Positions 17,441 through 27,638 of a stretch of DNA of 64,000 nt are shown here, piece by piece; the stretch's first letter is position 1; each line of letters begins with the position of its first letter. The notes under the pieces are model-generated. The model searched no databases. It was not told the origin of the DNA and worked only from the letters and a program-made list of their open reading frames with translations. Location of the stretch: contig JAUYQZ010000014.1 of assembly GCA_030695415.1 (NCBI GenBank), forward strand, positions 83,965 through 147,964, read 5' to 3'. This DNA comes from Hylemonella sp. (GTDB taxonomy: Bacteria > Pseudomonadota > Gammaproteobacteria > Burkholderiales > Burkholderiaceae_C). A program made the translations under genes and the position numbers.

Positions 17441-19407
17441 GAAACCAGCAGTTCGGCGGCGACCGTATCCCTGGGCTTGGTGACGTCCTGCGCGCGGATC
17501 AGGTAGGCGGTAAGTTCCAGCAGCTTGGCATCGAGCTGGGCCAAGGCACGGAACTGTTCATTGATTTCCGCGATGCGCTCGTCCAGACCACCCGCTGCCT
17601 GCTGGATGCGGTCGATCGCCTCGATCCGGCGGCTGAAGTTGCGGCGCCGCTCGCGCAACTGGGCATCGAGTTGGGCCGCGGCGGACTTGCTCCACAACTC
17701 CACATCACCCAGGGCCGACTGGTAGACACCGCGCAAACGCGTGGCCAGGGCACGCACCAGCCGGTCCGCGAACTCGGGCTGGGCCAGACGGAAGGCATTG
17801 CCCAGGCCCAGATACTGCAGGTGACCCCGCTCGACCTGGTCCAGGTTATCGATGTAGGCCTGCAGCGACGGCACGGCGGGCGGCTGGAGCGAGAAGCCCT
17901 GCTCGGCATTGAGCTGCTTGAAGGAGGTGGCCAGCATGATCTGGATCTCACCCATGAGCGACTGCACACGACGCAGATTTTCGCGCAGGCGATCAAAGGT
18001 GTCGCCGTAGGATTTCTTGACGCCGAGCTTGAGACCGGTCTGCAGCAGCGACTGCATGAGCTGGTTCATCTCGGCGCGCAGGCTCTTGGTGCTCAGCAGT
18101 GCAAACACATCACGCAGCAGCTTGAGATGCACCGAGCGCACGGCATGGATCTTGGCGCCGGCGCGGTCGAATTCGGACTGCTCCTGCGAAATGCGCAGCC
18201 GCATGTGCTTGATCACTGCCGCATTCTTGCCCTGCAGTCCCTTGAGTTCGAGCATCTGCTCGTCGAGGTCGCGGCGGCGGATGTTGAGCACCCGGCCCAC
18301 TTCGATCTGCAGGTCGGAGATGCCACCCGCCACAGCCGCGCCGAGAATGCGCTGGCGCTGGCCCATGATGCGCTGGGCCAGCGCCTCTTCCACGGAAGGC
18401 AGGCAACTGGCCTGCAGGAGCTTGGCGTCGTCGGTGACCTTGGCAACCAGGCCCTTCTGGGCCGAGACCGGCAGGACCTGCTCGCGGGAAATGCCCAGGA
18501 TTTCAGCGGTGGTGGCACGCTGCCGATCGATCTGCATCTGGATCTGGGCCGGCGAGCTCAGCGCGTCCCACAGCGAGTCGATCTTGTTGAGGACCACCAG
18601 ACGCGTATCGGTGCCAGCGGAAGACTCGGTGATCAGGTGTTCGCGCCAGATCTCGAGATCGGACTTGGTCACCCCGGTGTCAGCCCCCAGGATGAAGACC
18701 ACGGCATGCGCCTGAGGCACCAGACTGACCGTCAGCTCGGGTTCGGCGCCAATGGCATTGAGGCCCGGGGTGTCCAGGATGACCAGACCCTGCTTGAGCA
18801 GGGGGTGGGCGATGTTGATGAGGGCATGGCGCCACTTGGGCACCTCGACCTTGCCCTGCGCGTCCATGAGCGGGCTGTCATTCGGGGACTGGCTGCTCCA
18901 GAAACCCAGGGCGCGTGCTTCTTCCAGAGTCACGCGGCGGGTTTCGGAGACTTTTTCCAGTGCCAAGGCCAGCTGTTGGGGGTCGTTGACGTCAAGATCG
19001 ACGCGGGTCCACTTCTCGGGGACCATGCGCCACTCCATCAGAGCCTGCGGCTGCAGGCGGGTCTCGATGGGCAGCAGACGCAAGCAGGGAGGCACCTCGG
19101 CGTCGTAGCCCATCTCGGTCGGGCACATGGTGGTGCGCCCGGCACTCGCCGGCATGATGCGTCGGCCATAGCCGGCGAAGAAGATGGCGTTGATCAGTTC
19201 GGACTTGCCGCGCGAGAACTCGGCGACGAAGGCCACCATGACCTTGTCCGCACGGACCTGAATTTCCAGACGGTGCAGGCGCTCCTCGACCGCTGCGTCA
19301 AGCAGGTCATGGTCTTTCATCCATTCGCCCAGCAGCTTCAGGCGCAGGGCGAACTCACGTCGCCACGTGCCATGCTGATCGAATTGTTCGTTGAAAGACG
19401 TCGCCAA
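17437..19407 (-). CDS. Bacterial dynamin-like GTPase
   Basis: About 656 residues. GTPase motifs are clear: P-loop VAEFSRGKSELINAIFF, G3 LDTPGLNAIG and G4 VLNKIDSLWD. Behind the GTPase domain lies a long helical region (NIRRRDLDEQMLELKGLQ onward) and a C-terminal coiled coil, as in bacterial dynamin-like proteins. I chose TTG 19407 because AGGGGG stands 6 bases upstream and the product starts ATSFNEQFDQHG; a GTG at 19458 adds 17 atypical residues. No transmembrane hairpin is obvious. It sits between mutM and mutY and overlaps mutY by four bases. A membrane-remodelling role is inferred only from the family. Confidence 0.88.
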   Translation of the reverse strand: MATSFNEQFDQHGTWRREFALRLKLLGEWMKDHDLLDAAVEERLHRLEIQVRADKVMVAFVAEFSRGKSELINAIFFAGYGRRIMPASAGRTTMCPTEMGYDAEVPPCLRLLPIETRLQPQALMEWRMVPEKWTRVDLDVNDPQQLALALEKVSETRRVTLEEARALGFWSSQSPNDSPLMDAQGKVEVPKWRHALINIAHPLLKQGLVILDTPGLNAIGAEPELTVSLVPQAHAVVFILGADTGVTKSDLEIWREHLITESSAGTDTRLVVLNKIDSLWDALSSPAQIQMQIDRQRATTAEILGISREQVLPVSAQKGLVAKVTDDAKLLQASCLPSVEEALAQRIMGQRQRILGAAVAGGISDLQIEVGRVLNIRRRDLDEQMLELKGLQGKNAAVIKHMRLRISQEQSEFDRAGAKIHAVRSVHLKLLRDVFALLSTKSLRAEMNQLMQSLLQTGLKLGVKKSYGDTFDRLRENLRRVQSLMGEIQIMLATSFKQLNAEQGFSLQPPAVPSLQAYIDNLDQVERGHLQYLGLGNAFRLAQPEFADRLVRALATRLRGVYQSALGDVELWSKSAAAQLDAQLRERRRNFSRRIEAIDRIQQAAGGLDERIAEINEQFRALAQLDAKLLELTAYLIRAQDVTKPRDTVAAELLVS

Positions 19408-19476
19408 GGTATCCCCCTCGCCTGATGAATGTTCAGGTCGGATTTTCCAATATAACACCGACTTATCGGCGATTTT

Positions 19477-20292
19477 TCATGTTTTCTGGCAGCTGGGACA
19501 GAAAAATGTCGCACGTTGTCCCTGCCGTATGGCCTTGACCGGCGTGCCACAGAGCCGGCAGGGCAAATCCTGGCGGCCATAGACCATGGCCTCGAACTGG
19601 AAGTTGCCGCGCTCGCCCACGGCATTGGAGTAGTTCCGCAGGGTGGTCCCGCCCGCAGCCAGTGCCCGTCCCAGGACCTGGCGGATGGCCGCGTGCAGCT
19701 TTTGCGCCCTCGGCCGGCTCAGGCGGGTGGCGCTCAATGTGGGTCGGATGCCGGCCAGGAACAAGGCCTCGGATGCATAGATATTGCCGACGCCCACCAC
19801 CACGTCGCCAGCCAGCAGCACCTGCTTGATCGCGGCCTTGCGCGACTTGAGGGCGGCGTGGAAGCGCGCTGCATCGAAATCGTCGGACAGCGGCTCCACG
19901 CCCAGCCCGCCCAGCAGCTTGCGCGCCAACGGCGCGTCCTCGTCCGGCACCCAGACCACGGCGCCGAAGCGGCGCGGGTCGTTCAAGCGCAAGGTGCCTC
20001 GACTGGTGGCGAGTTCAAAGTGATCGTGCACGCCGCGCGGCGGCAGGCCGGCGCCAAAGCTCAGGCTCCCGGACATGCCCAGGTGCAAGAGCAGCAAGCC
20101 CTGGTCCAGATCGAGCAACAGGTATTTGCCGCGCCGGCGCACCCCCTGCACGGTGCGCCCTGCCAGCCGGCTCACCGGCAAACCCAGCGGCCAACGCAGG
20201 GGCTTGCCGCACCAGGCCGACGCGATACCGGCACCGGCGATGCGATCGGCAAAACTCAGGCGCGTGGCTTCGACTTCGGGCAATTCGGGCAT
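19477..20292 (-). CDS. mutM: Formamidopyrimidine-DNA glycosylase (Fpg/MutM)
   Basis: Excises 8-oxoguanine and ring-opened purines with beta/delta lyase activity. 271 residues starting [14 protein letters not shown], where Pro2 is the catalytic nucleophile and Glu3 is conserved; this fixes the start at 20292 rather than the earlier in-frame start. The helix-two-turn-helix [18 protein letters not shown] and the C-terminal zinc finger ([20 protein letters not shown] followed by CPSC) are present. It heads the mutM-dynamin-mutY cluster and is divergent from the TPR gene, 47 bases away. Confidence 0.97.
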   Translation of the reverse strand: MPELPEVEATRLSFADRIAGAGIASAWCGKPLRWPLGLPVSRLAGRTVQGVRRRGKYLLLDLDQGLLLLHLGMSGSLSFGAGLPPRGVHDHFELATSRGTLRLNDPRRFGAVVWVPDEDAPLARKLLGGLGVEPLSDDFDAARFHAALKSRKAAIKQVLLAGDVVVGVGNIYASEALFLAGIRPTLSATRLSRPRAQKLHAAIRQVLGRALAAGGTTLRNYSNAVGERGNFQFEAMVYGRQDLPCRLCGTPVKAIRQGQRATFFCPSCQKT

Positions 20293-20339
20293 GGCAGTAG
20301 GCGGGCAGGGGAATAGCTGGCTTGGATTATTATGGTTCG

Positions 20340-22073
20340 ATGTTCCCACGCCTACGTCTGCTTCCCCTGCTGTTGACGGCCGCCCTGTCGGTCCATGCGC
20401 AACAGCCGGGCTCGGCCCCCGTCACCCCGCCCGCCAGTTCGGTACTCGATGGTGAGCTCTTCTACCAGTTGCTGGTGGGTGAATTCAGCACGCAACGCGG
20501 CGAAGCCGGCGTGGGTTATTCCCTGATCCTAGATGCGGCGCGCAAAACCAACGATGCGCGGTTGTACCAGCGCTCCATCGACATTGCCCTACAGTCGCGT
20601 GCCGGCGATTCGGCACTTCAGGCGGCACAAGCCTGGAAGCAGGCTCAACCCGGTTCGCGCGATGCCAACCGCTACGTGTTGCAGATCCTGATCGGCCTGA
20701 ACCGTCTGACCGAAACGGTGGAGCCGCTCAGGCGCGAAGTCGCCTTCGCCGAGGCCAAAGATCGCGCGCTCACCATCATCACCTTGCCACGTTACTTCGC
20801 GCGAAGCAGCGACAAGAAGCTCGCCGCCGAGATGCTGGAGCAGGCTCTGGCCGAGCATTTGAAAAACGGCATGGGCGCAGCCGCCTGGAGCGCCATCGGC
20901 CGCATGCGCCTGGAAAGCGGCAACGAGGCCGGTGCGCTGGAAGCCGCACGGCGCGGTCAGGTTCAGGATCCGCGCGCCGAGGGGCCGGTGCTGCTCGCCC
21001 TGGCGCTGATGTCTCCCCAGCAAGCCGGGGCAGAGGCCATCGTCCGCAAATACATGGAAGGTCGGCCTTTGGTGGAAGTGCGCCTGGCTTATGGCCGCGC
21101 ACTGCTCGATGCCCAGCGTTACGCCGAAGCCGGCAGCCAGGTCCAGATCGTTACCACCGAGAAGCCCGATTACGCCGAAGCCTGGCTGATCCGCGGCACC
21201 CTGGAGCTGCAGGACAACCGGCTCGACCTGGCCGAGCGCTCCCTCAACCAGTTTCTGGACCTGATGCAGTCGCGCCGTGGCGCAAGCGGGGTGGAGGAAC
21301 CCAGCCGAGCACTGGCCCAGGCCTACCTGTCCCTGGCCCATATTGCTGAACAGCGCAAGGACTACAAACTGGCAGAGAGCTGGCTGGGCAAGATCAGCAG
21401 TCCGGAAGACATGGTGCGCACGCAGAGCCGCCGAGCCGGCATTCTGGCGCGTCAGGGCCGGATTGACGAGGCACGCGAACTGATTCGCAACTTGCCCGAA
21501 AGAACGCCTGCCGACGCGCGCGTAAAACTTTCCAGCGAGATCCAGTTGCTGCGCGACAACAAGCTGTATTCGCAGGCCTACGAGTTGCTGGCCCAGGCCA
21601 CCCAGCGCGACCCCAAGGACTACGACCTGCTGTACGACCAGGCCACGCTGGCCGAGAAGCTGGGCCGACCCGAGGAGATGGAGCGCCTGCTGCGCCGGAT
21701 CATTGCCGAAAAGCCCGAATACCACCACGCCTACAACGCGCTGGGCTACTCTTTCGCCGATCGCAATGTGCGCCTGGTAGAAGCGCGCCAGCTCATCCTC
21801 AAGGCGCTCGAGTTCGCCCCTGACGATCCCTTCATCAGCGACAGCCTGGGCTGGGTCGAGTTTCGCGAAGGCAACAAGGCCGAAGCCCTGCGCGTGCTGC
21901 AGAAGGCCTATCGCGCCCGCCCCGACGCCGAGATCGCCGCCCACCTGGGCGAAGTGCTCTGGAGCATGGGCCAGCGCGAGCAGGCCTTGAGTGTCTGGCG
22001 TGAAGGCCTGCAACTCAACGCCGCCAACGAGACCCTGGTCGAAACGCTCAAACGCCTGCGCGTCAAGCCGTGA
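20340..22073 (+). CDS. Exported tetratricopeptide-repeat protein
   Basis: 577 residues from ATG 20340, which gives a signal peptide ([20 protein letters not shown]) ahead of AQQPGSAPV. The body is TPR-like repeats; the clearest are [40 protein letters not shown] and [20 protein letters not shown]. The product is likely periplasmic or outer-membrane-associated. Its TGA overlaps the GTG start of lolB, and ispE follows, an order I recall from Burkholderiales. A link to lipoprotein sorting is possible but inferred only from position. Confidence 0.85.
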   Translation: MFPRLRLLPLLLTAALSVHAQQPGSAPVTPPASSVLDGELFYQLLVGEFSTQRGEAGVGYSLILDAARKTNDARLYQRSIDIALQSRAGDSALQAAQAWKQAQPGSRDANRYVLQILIGLNRLTETVEPLRREVAFAEAKDRALTIITLPRYFARSSDKKLAAEMLEQALAEHLKNGMGAAAWSAIGRMRLESGNEAGALEAARRGQVQDPRAEGPVLLALALMSPQQAGAEAIVRKYMEGRPLVEVRLAYGRALLDAQRYAEAGSQVQIVTTEKPDYAEAWLIRGTLELQDNRLDLAERSLNQFLDLMQSRRGASGVEEPSRALAQAYLSLAHIAEQRKDYKLAESWLGKISSPEDMVRTQSRRAGILARQGRIDEARELIRNLPERTPADARVKLSSEIQLLRDNKLYSQAYELLAQATQRDPKDYDLLYDQATLAEKLGRPEEMERLLRRIIAEKPEYHHAYNALGYSFADRNVRLVEARQLILKALEFAPDDPFISDSLGWVEFREGNKAEALRVLQKAYRARPDAEIAAHLGEVLWSMGQREQALSVWREGLQLNAANETLVETLKRLRVKP

Positions 22074-22579
22074 AACCCACTCGGCGCATGCTCGCGGGCG
22101 GCCTGCTCTGCACGGCAGCGGCCCTGCTGACCGGCTGCGCCCAGCCGATCGTCAGGATGCCCGGTGCCGACGGTCAGGCTGAGGCCTACTGGCGCGGCCG
22201 ACTGGCGCTCAGGGTGGACAACAGCCCGGAGCCGACGTCTTTCTTTGCCAGCTTCGAGCTCAGCGGTCAGCCACGCGCCGGTGAATTGATGCTGTCCACC
22301 CCCCTGGGCACCACACTGGCACGGCTGCGCTGGAGCCCCCAACTGGCGCTGCTGAGCAGCAACGGCCAGACCCGCGCCTTCGACAGTCTGGACGACCTGG
22401 CCACCGAAGCCACTGGCACGGCCCTCCCCATCGCGGCGCTCTTCGAGTGGCTGCAGGGCCGCCCGGCCACCGCCGAGGGCTGGCAGGCCGACCTGACGCA
22501 ACTGGACGCCGGCCGCGTGGTCGCCCGCCGAAGCCAGCCCGCCCCGGCTGCCGAACTGCGACTCATCATCGAGCCCTAG
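22070..22579 (+). CDS. lolB: Outer-membrane lipoprotein insertase LolB
   Basis: 169 residues with a lipoprotein signal: basic start [10 protein letters not shown], hydrophobic core and lipobox LLTGC. LolB accepts lipoproteins from LolA and inserts them into the outer membrane. The visible features YWRGRLALRVDNSPE, FELSGQPRAGELMLSTPLGT and AALFEWLQGRPA fit LolB. The start is GTG, forming GTGA with the preceding stop. The lolB-ispE neighbourhood is standard for beta- and gammaproteobacteria and supports the call. Confidence 0.88.
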   Translation: MKPTRRMLAGGLLCTAAALLTGCAQPIVRMPGADGQAEAYWRGRLALRVDNSPEPTSFFASFELSGQPRAGELMLSTPLGTTLARLRWSPQLALLSSNGQTRAFDSLDDLATEATGTALPIAALFEWLQGRPATAEGWQADLTQLDAGRVVARRSQPAPAAELRLIIEP

Positions 22580-22622
22580 GTGTGCAAAACACCGCCGTGG
22601 CCCGCCCGCGATAATCCAGGGC

Positions 22623-23480
22623 ATGCAGTCGCTCCACGACATCCCGGCCCCGGCCAAGCTCAACCTCTTTCTGCACATCACGGGCCGGCGCGCTGACGGC
22701 TACCACCTGCTGCAGTCCGTCTTCATGCTGATCGACTGGGCCGACACGCTGCATTTCGAACGACGCGGCCAGAGCCAGCTCAGCCGCGAAGATCTGCTGA
22801 CGGCGCTGCCGGCCGATGACTTGATCCTGCGGGCCGCGCGGGCCCTGCAGGCCGCCACGGGCACGACCCACGGCGCTCACATCGCCGTCGAAAAACGCCT
22901 GCCCGCCCAGGCCGGCATGGGTGGCGGCTCGTCGGACGCCGCATCAACCCTGCTCGCGCTCAACCGCCTGTGGCAGCTCGGACTCAGCCTGGAGCAGCTG
23001 TGCACCATAGGCCTGAAACTGGGCGCCGACCTGCCTTTCTTCCTGCGCGGCCACAACGCCTGGGTCGAGGGCGTCGGCGAGTCCATCACGCCGGTCGAGC
23101 TGCCGCGCCGCCAGGTGCTTGTGGTCAAGCCGCAGGCCGGGCTGGAAACCCATTCGATTTTTTCAGACCCGGCATTGAAGCGCGACAGTATTCCTGCTAC
23201 AATTTCAGGCTTTGCTGCAGACCCCCAGGCTTTTCTGAAAGAGGCCCGCAACGACCTGCAGCCTGTCGCCCAGCGGCTCTGCCCGGGTGTCACGCAAGCT
23301 CTGGATTGGCTCGCCAGCCTGGGACTTGCAGGACGAATGACAGGCTCTGGAAGTGCCGTTTTTGCGTGGGCACCGCCCGACATGCGTGTTCCGCAGGCGC
23401 CGGACATGATGGAGGTCAGTTTGTGCAGCAGCCTGGAAATTCACCCGCTTAGCGGGTGGGCCACCAGCGATAGCAGTTAG
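22623..23480 (+). CDS. ispE: 4-(cytidine 5'-diphospho)-2-C-methyl-D-erythritol kinase
   Basis: GHMP-family kinase of the MEP isoprenoid pathway. 285 residues: PAPAKLNLFLHITGRRADGY at the start and the ATP-binding PAQAGMGGGSSDAASTLLAL, with GADLPFFLRGHNAWVEGVGE further on. The C-terminal GLAGRMTGSGSAVFAW holds the third GHMP motif. It is followed by a 12-base-pair hairpin and tRNA-Gln, then prs, rplY and pth in the classic order. Confidence 0.97.
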   Translation: MQSLHDIPAPAKLNLFLHITGRRADGYHLLQSVFMLIDWADTLHFERRGQSQLSREDLLTALPADDLILRAARALQAATGTTHGAHIAVEKRLPAQAGMGGGSSDAASTLLALNRLWQLGLSLEQLCTIGLKLGADLPFFLRGHNAWVEGVGESITPVELPRRQVLVVKPQAGLETHSIFSDPALKRDSIPATISGFAADPQAFLKEARNDLQPVAQRLCPGVTQALDWLASLGLAGRMTGSGSAVFAWAPPDMRVPQAPDMMEVSLCSSLEIHPLSGWATSDSS

Positions 23481-23482
23481 TC

Positions 23483-23510
23483 GGTCGAAAGCTGCTCGCA
23501 GCTTTCGACC
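23483..23510 (+). other. Perfect 12-bp hairpin between ispE and tRNA-Gln
   Basis: GGTCGAAAGCTG (23483-23494), loop CTCG, CAGCTTTCGACC (23499-23510). It begins 2 bases after the ispE stop and ends 5 bases before the tRNA. No T tract follows, so it is unlikely to be a terminator; a processing site that frees the tRNA and protects the ispE mRNA end is a possible role. Confidence 0.6.
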
Positions 23511-23515
23511 TGTGT

Positions 23516-23592
23516 AGGGGAGTCGCCAAGTTGGTAAAGGCACTGGATTTTGATTCCAGCATGCGAGGGTTCGAGTCCTTCCTCCCCTGCCA
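23516..23592 (+). tRNA. tRNA-Gln (anticodon TTG)
   Basis: 77 bases with encoded CCA. Acceptor AGGGGAG / CTCCCCT, discriminator G, anticodon stem CTGGA/TCCAG with loop TTTTGAT and anticodon TTG at 23550-23552. It lies between ispE and prs on the same strand and is probably cut out of their common transcript. Confidence 0.95.
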
Positions 23593-23632
23593 AATTTTTC
23601 TGGGTCACTAGTCACTCATCGCTGGATCGTTC

Positions 23633-24610
23633 ATGCAGGTCGCTCCACCCCCCGATTTCATGCTCTTCACTGGCAATGCCAATCCGGCATTGGCCGCGGA
23701 CATCGCCAAGCACCTCGGCATCTCGCTGGGCTCCGCCACGGTGGGCCGCTTCTCCGACGGCGAGGTGACGGTCGAGATCAACCAAAACGTGCGCGCCCGC
23801 GACGTCTTCGTTGTGCAGTCCACCTGTGCGCCGACCAATGACTCGCTGATGGAACTGCTCATCATGGTCGACGCGCTCAAACGCGCTTCGGCCGAGCGCA
23901 TCAGTGCCGTCATCCCTTACTTCGGCTACGCACGCCAGGACCGCCGCCCCCGCTCCACCCGCGTGCCCATCACGGCCAAGGTGGTCGCCAATATGCTGCA
24001 GACCGTGGGCGTGGCCCGCGTGCTGACCATGGACCTGCACGCCGACCAGATCCAGGGCTTCTTCGACATCCCCGTGGACAACATCTACGCCTCGCCGGTG
24101 CTGCTGGGCGATCTTCGCCTGAAGAAGTACGAGGACCTGATCGTGGTCTCGCCCGATGTCGGTGGTGTGGTGCGCGCCCGCGCGCTGGCCAAGCAGCTGG
24201 GCTGCGATCTGGCCATCATCGACAAACGCCGCCCGCGCGCCAATGTGAGTGAAGTGATGCACGTGATCGGCGAGATCGAAGGCCGCAACTGCGTGATCAT
24301 GGATGACATGATCGACACCGCCGGCACGCTGGTGAAGGCCGCCGAGGTTCTGAAGGAGCGCGGCGCCAAGAAGGTGTACGCCTACTGCACGCACGCGATC
24401 TTCTCGGGTCCGGCCATCGAACGCCTGTCCAAGGGCACGGCCCTGGACGAGGTGGTGGTGACCAACACCATCCCGCTGAGCCCCGCCGCCACCGGCTGCC
24501 CCAAGATCCGTCAGGTGAACGTGGCGCCGCTGATTGCAGAAACGATCCACCGCATCGCCAAGGGCGAGTCGGTCATGAGTTTGTTCTCGGACCAGGACGA
24601 TCTGTTCTGA
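23633..24610 (+). CDS. prs: Ribose-phosphate pyrophosphokinase
   Basis: Makes PRPP from ribose 5-phosphate and ATP for nucleotide, histidine, tryptophan and NAD synthesis. 325 residues: [18 protein letters not shown] at the start, the binding segment [20 protein letters not shown], and the PRPP loop in [20 protein letters not shown]. Length and motifs match class I PRPP synthetases. NadC, further along the window, uses PRPP. Confidence 0.97.
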   Translation: MQVAPPPDFMLFTGNANPALAADIAKHLGISLGSATVGRFSDGEVTVEINQNVRARDVFVVQSTCAPTNDSLMELLIMVDALKRASAERISAVIPYFGYARQDRRPRSTRVPITAKVVANMLQTVGVARVLTMDLHADQIQGFFDIPVDNIYASPVLLGDLRLKKYEDLIVVSPDVGGVVRARALAKQLGCDLAIIDKRRPRANVSEVMHVIGEIEGRNCVIMDDMIDTAGTLVKAAEVLKERGAKKVYAYCTHAIFSGPAIERLSKGTALDEVVVTNTIPLSPAATGCPKIRQVNVAPLIAETIHRIAKGESVMSLFSDQDDLF

Positions 24611-24706
24611 TTCCCGGGCAAAAAGGTGGTCTGCGTGCAAATCCGCCGCGGACCTTTGTTGAAACGGAGTCTCACTGGTCGCGGTGGACTCTTTATGGAG
24701 TGAACT

Positions 24707-25384
24707 ATGAAATTCGTCGCTTTTGAGCGCGCCAAGCAGGGCACGGGTGCGAGCCGCCGTCTCCGCAACACGGGCCGCACGCCCGGTATCGTCTACGGTG
24801 GCACGGTGGAGCCGCAGCTGGTCGAACTCGACCACAACGCGCTGTGGCACGCCCTGAAGAAGGAAGCCTTCCACTCGTCCATCCTGGACATGGAAGTGGA
24901 CGGCAAGAGCAACAAGGTGCTGCTGCGCGACGTGCAGATGCACCCCTTCAAGCCCCTGGTGCTGCACATCGACTTCCAGCGCGTGGATGCCAATACCAAG
25001 CTGCACATGAAGGTGCCCTTCCACTTCAGCGGTGACGAGAATTCGCCTGCGGTGAAGACCGACGGCTGCATCGCCAACCATGTGCTGACCGAAATCGAAG
25101 TGCTGTGCCTCCCGGCCGATCTGCCCGAGTTCATCGCCGTGGACCTGAGCGGTCTGAAGAAGGGCGCGTCCCTGCACCTGTCCGACATCAAACTGCCCAA
25201 GGGTGTGACCGCCGTGACCCACGGCAAGGCCAACCCGGTGGTGGTGTCGGTGGTGATGGTGGCTGGCGCTGACGCTGCCGAAGCCGCCCCCGCTGCCGAA
25301 GCCGCTGCTGCCCCGGCCGCTGCAGGCAAGGCTGCGCCGGCTGCCAAGACGCCTGCTGCCAAAGCACCTGCCGCCAAGAAATAA
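24707..25384 (+). CDS. rplY: 50S ribosomal protein L25 (TL5/CTC type)
   Basis: 225 residues: an N-terminal 5S-rRNA-binding L25 domain ([30 protein letters not shown]) plus the CTC-type C-terminal beta domain, then a low-complexity Ala/Pro/Lys tail of about 40 residues ending APAAKK. It is the longer Ctc form, not the short E. coli L25. The 96-base leader after prs can fold into a bulged stem (AAAGG/CCTTT and TCTGCG/CGCGGA near 24622-24658), which might serve autoregulation; this is inference. A strong terminator follows. Confidence 0.94.
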   Translation: MKFVAFERAKQGTGASRRLRNTGRTPGIVYGGTVEPQLVELDHNALWHALKKEAFHSSILDMEVDGKSNKVLLRDVQMHPFKPLVLHIDFQRVDANTKLHMKVPFHFSGDENSPAVKTDGCIANHVLTEIEVLCLPADLPEFIAVDLSGLKKGASLHLSDIKLPKGVTAVTHGKANPVVVSVVMVAGADAAEAAPAAEAAAAPAAAGKAAPAAKTPAAKAPAAKK

Positions 25385-25402
25385 GCCTTCTGGCCCAGCG
25401 TC

Positions 25403-25432
25403 AACGGCCCACTTCGGTGGGCCGTTTTTTTT
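25403..25432 (+). terminator. Intrinsic terminator after rplY
   Basis: Ten-base-pair stem AACGGCCCAC / GTGGGCCGTT with a TTCG tetraloop and an 8-base T tract ending at 25432. It closes the ispE-tRNA-Gln-prs-rplY unit; pth begins 51 bases downstream. Confidence 0.92.
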
Positions 25433-25483
25433 GGTGCCCCGACCGCGCGGGCTACCTCGTTGCGAAGCACTGATAATCCGCGA

Positions 25484-26113
25484 ATGATCAAACTGTTTGT
25501 CGGTCTGGGTAACCCGGGCCCCGAATACGAGGCCACCCGGCACAACGCCGGCTTCTGGTGGATTGACGCAGTCGCGCGCGAGCTCAAGCTCGGCCTGACC
25601 ATGGACAAGGGTTATCACGGCCTGATGGCACGCACCACCGTCAAAGGCCAGACCGTCTGGCTGCTGGAGCCGCAGACCTGGATGAACGAGTCGGGCAAGT
25701 CGGTGGCAGCACTGGCGCGATTCTTCAAGATCCAGCCCGATGAAATTCTGGTGGCGCACGACGAGCTGGACATCGTGCCGGGCCAGGTCAAGCTCAAGTT
25801 CGGGGGCAGCCACGCCGGCCACAATGGTCTGCGCGATATTCATGCAAAGCTCGGCACCGACGACTACTGGCGCCTGCGCATCGGCGTCGGCCACCCGGGC
25901 GCGAAGTCAGAAGTCATCAACTGGGTATTGAAAAAGCCCTCGCCAGAGCACCGAACGGCCATCGAGGACTGCATCGCCCGCTCGGTCACGGCGCTGCCCG
26001 ATCTGCTGGCTGGCGAGATGGACAAAGCCACCATGCTGATCCACACCAGCAAACCGCCCCGGCCCAAGCCGCCCCGGCCGGCCACCCTGCCCCCCCAAGG
26101 AGACCCCGCATGA
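25484..26113 (+). CDS. pth: Peptidyl-tRNA hydrolase
   Basis: Frees tRNA from prematurely released peptidyl-tRNA. 209 residues from ATG 25484 ([20 protein letters not shown]; the catalytic His is in TRHNAGFW). The motifs [39 protein letters not shown] and [13 protein letters not shown] are all there. The C-terminal tail is proline-rich ([13 protein letters not shown]) and somewhat longer than in E. coli. The stop overlaps the next start in ATGA. Confidence 0.97.
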   Translation: MIKLFVGLGNPGPEYEATRHNAGFWWIDAVARELKLGLTMDKGYHGLMARTTVKGQTVWLLEPQTWMNESGKSVAALARFFKIQPDEILVAHDELDIVPGQVKLKFGGSHAGHNGLRDIHAKLGTDDYWRLRIGVGHPGAKSEVINWVLKKPSPEHRTAIEDCIARSVTALPDLLAGEMDKATMLIHTSKPPRPKPPRPATLPPQGDPA

Positions 26114-26490
26114 AGCTGCTGCCAAACCTCGTCGCCGTCACGCTCCTCGCCCTGTCCCTCCCAGCCCCGGCACAGAAGGTCTACCGATGCGGAAACAGCT
26201 ACAGCCAGGTCCCCTGCCCCGACGGTCAGGCCATCGACGCCGCCGACAGCCGAACGCCCGAACAGCGCAAGGCCCACGACGCCAGCGTCAGGCATGAAAA
26301 ACGCAATGCCGATACGCTGGAAAAGACCCGATTGAAGGACGAGGCGGCTGCCGTCCGTGCGGCCGAGCACGCCGACAAGGCCGAACGGGCTGCGGAAAAA
26401 GAAAAACAGAAGTCCGCTGCCAACAAGAACCCGGCGGCATCTGGCAAGGACAAGCTGCCCGCCTATCGCGCACCGGTCACAAGCAAGTAA
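26110..26490 (+). CDS. Small exported DUF4124-like protein
   Basis: 126 residues. A signal peptide ([21 protein letters not shown]) is followed by [20 protein letters not shown], a short two-cysteine motif typical of DUF4124-like proteins. The rest is a charged Ala/Lys/Glu helix (about 55-105) and a basic tail. It is translationally coupled to pth. The function is unknown; a periplasmic location is inferred from the signal. Confidence 0.7.
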   Translation: MKLLPNLVAVTLLALSLPAPAQKVYRCGNSYSQVPCPDGQAIDAADSRTPEQRKAHDASVRHEKRNADTLEKTRLKDEAAAVRAAEHADKAERAAEKEKQKSAANKNPAASGKDKLPAYRAPVTSK

Positions 26491-26499
26491 GCCAGCCGC

Positions 26500-26832
<333 letters not shown>

Positions 26833-26839
26833 TCACAAC

Positions 26840-27541
26840 TCAGGCAGGATCCGCTTCGGAATTCGCTGCCAGCGCTGCCGCGCGTTCACGCACCAGGCGC
26901 TGTTGGTCATAGACGGGCTGCGGTGGCAGGTCAGTCAGGTGGCGCGTATCTGCCCAGTCAAGGATCTCGATGGCGTCACCGAGCAAACGCAGCCGGTTGA
27001 TGCCGGCGTTCGGAATCTCGCTGACTCGCGGACCGGACAGCGGCAGGCCCAGCGCACTGCGGTAGAGCATGTCCAGCACGCCGCCGTGCGTGACCACTGT
27101 CAGGGTCTGGTCCGGGTGGCGCCTCGCCAGAGCACGCACGGCGGCCAGCACGCGGGCATGAAACGCTCGCGTACTCTCGCCACCTTCGAAAGCGAAGTCG
27201 GCTTCGAAACGCACCCACTGCTCCCAGGCCTGCGGATACTGCTGCTGGATGTCGGGCACGCGCAGACCCTCGACCACACCGAAGTGCTGCTCTCGCAAAG
27301 CGGCGTCGAGTACCGGATCCAGGCGCTGATCGGAACGCCCGGCCACAGCCTGGGCGGTCTGCAAGGCACGCTGCAGGTCGCTGCTGAGCAGCTGGTCCAT
27401 GGACTCCTGAGCCAGCCGGCCGGCCACACGATGCGCCTGCTCCAGACCGGCAGCATTGAGCGGCACATCCAACTGCCCCTGGAAGCGCAACTCGCGGTTC
27501 CAGTCGGTCTCGCCGTGGCGGATCAGGATCAGTTCGGTCAT
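26840..27541 (-). CDS. Histidine phosphatase family protein
   Basis: 233 residues of the phosphoglycerate-mutase-like superfamily. The phosphohistidine motif LILIRHGETDWNRELRFQG is at the N-terminus, the acid residue is in LREQHFGVVEG, and the second histidine is in VVTHGGVLDMLY. It resembles cofactor-independent phosphatases such as CobC or GpmB-like proteins more than true mutases, since the longer mutase insertions are missing. The substrate is unknown. Confidence 0.88.
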   Translation of the reverse strand: MTELILIRHGETDWNRELRFQGQLDVPLNAAGLEQAHRVAGRLAQESMDQLLSSDLQRALQTAQAVAGRSDQRLDPVLDAALREQHFGVVEGLRVPDIQQQYPQAWEQWVRFEADFAFEGGESTRAFHARVLAAVRALARRHPDQTLTVVTHGGVLDMLYRSALGLPLSGPRVSEIPNAGINRLRLLGDAIEILDWADTRHLTDLPPQPVYDQQRLVRERAAALAANSEADPA

Positions 27542-27638
27542 GCGTCCATTATGCGGCGCAGGTGTTTCCGGATTGTTTCAGAACCCGCCCGGCCCGCCGC
27601 GGAATGCCGAACGGCCGGATCCAGCGGATATGCGGCGC

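Noticed and set aside
17428-19425. A 665-codon open frame antisense to the dynamin-like gene
   Set aside because: It mirrors a gene with clear GTPase motifs; its product is rich in His, Gln, Gly and Leu with no family, as expected from the opposite strand of high-G+C coding DNA.
25260-25384. Repeated Ala/Pro/Lys codons at the end of rplY as a DNA repeat array
   Set aside because: They encode the usual low-complexity tail of CTC-type L25 and vary at the base level.
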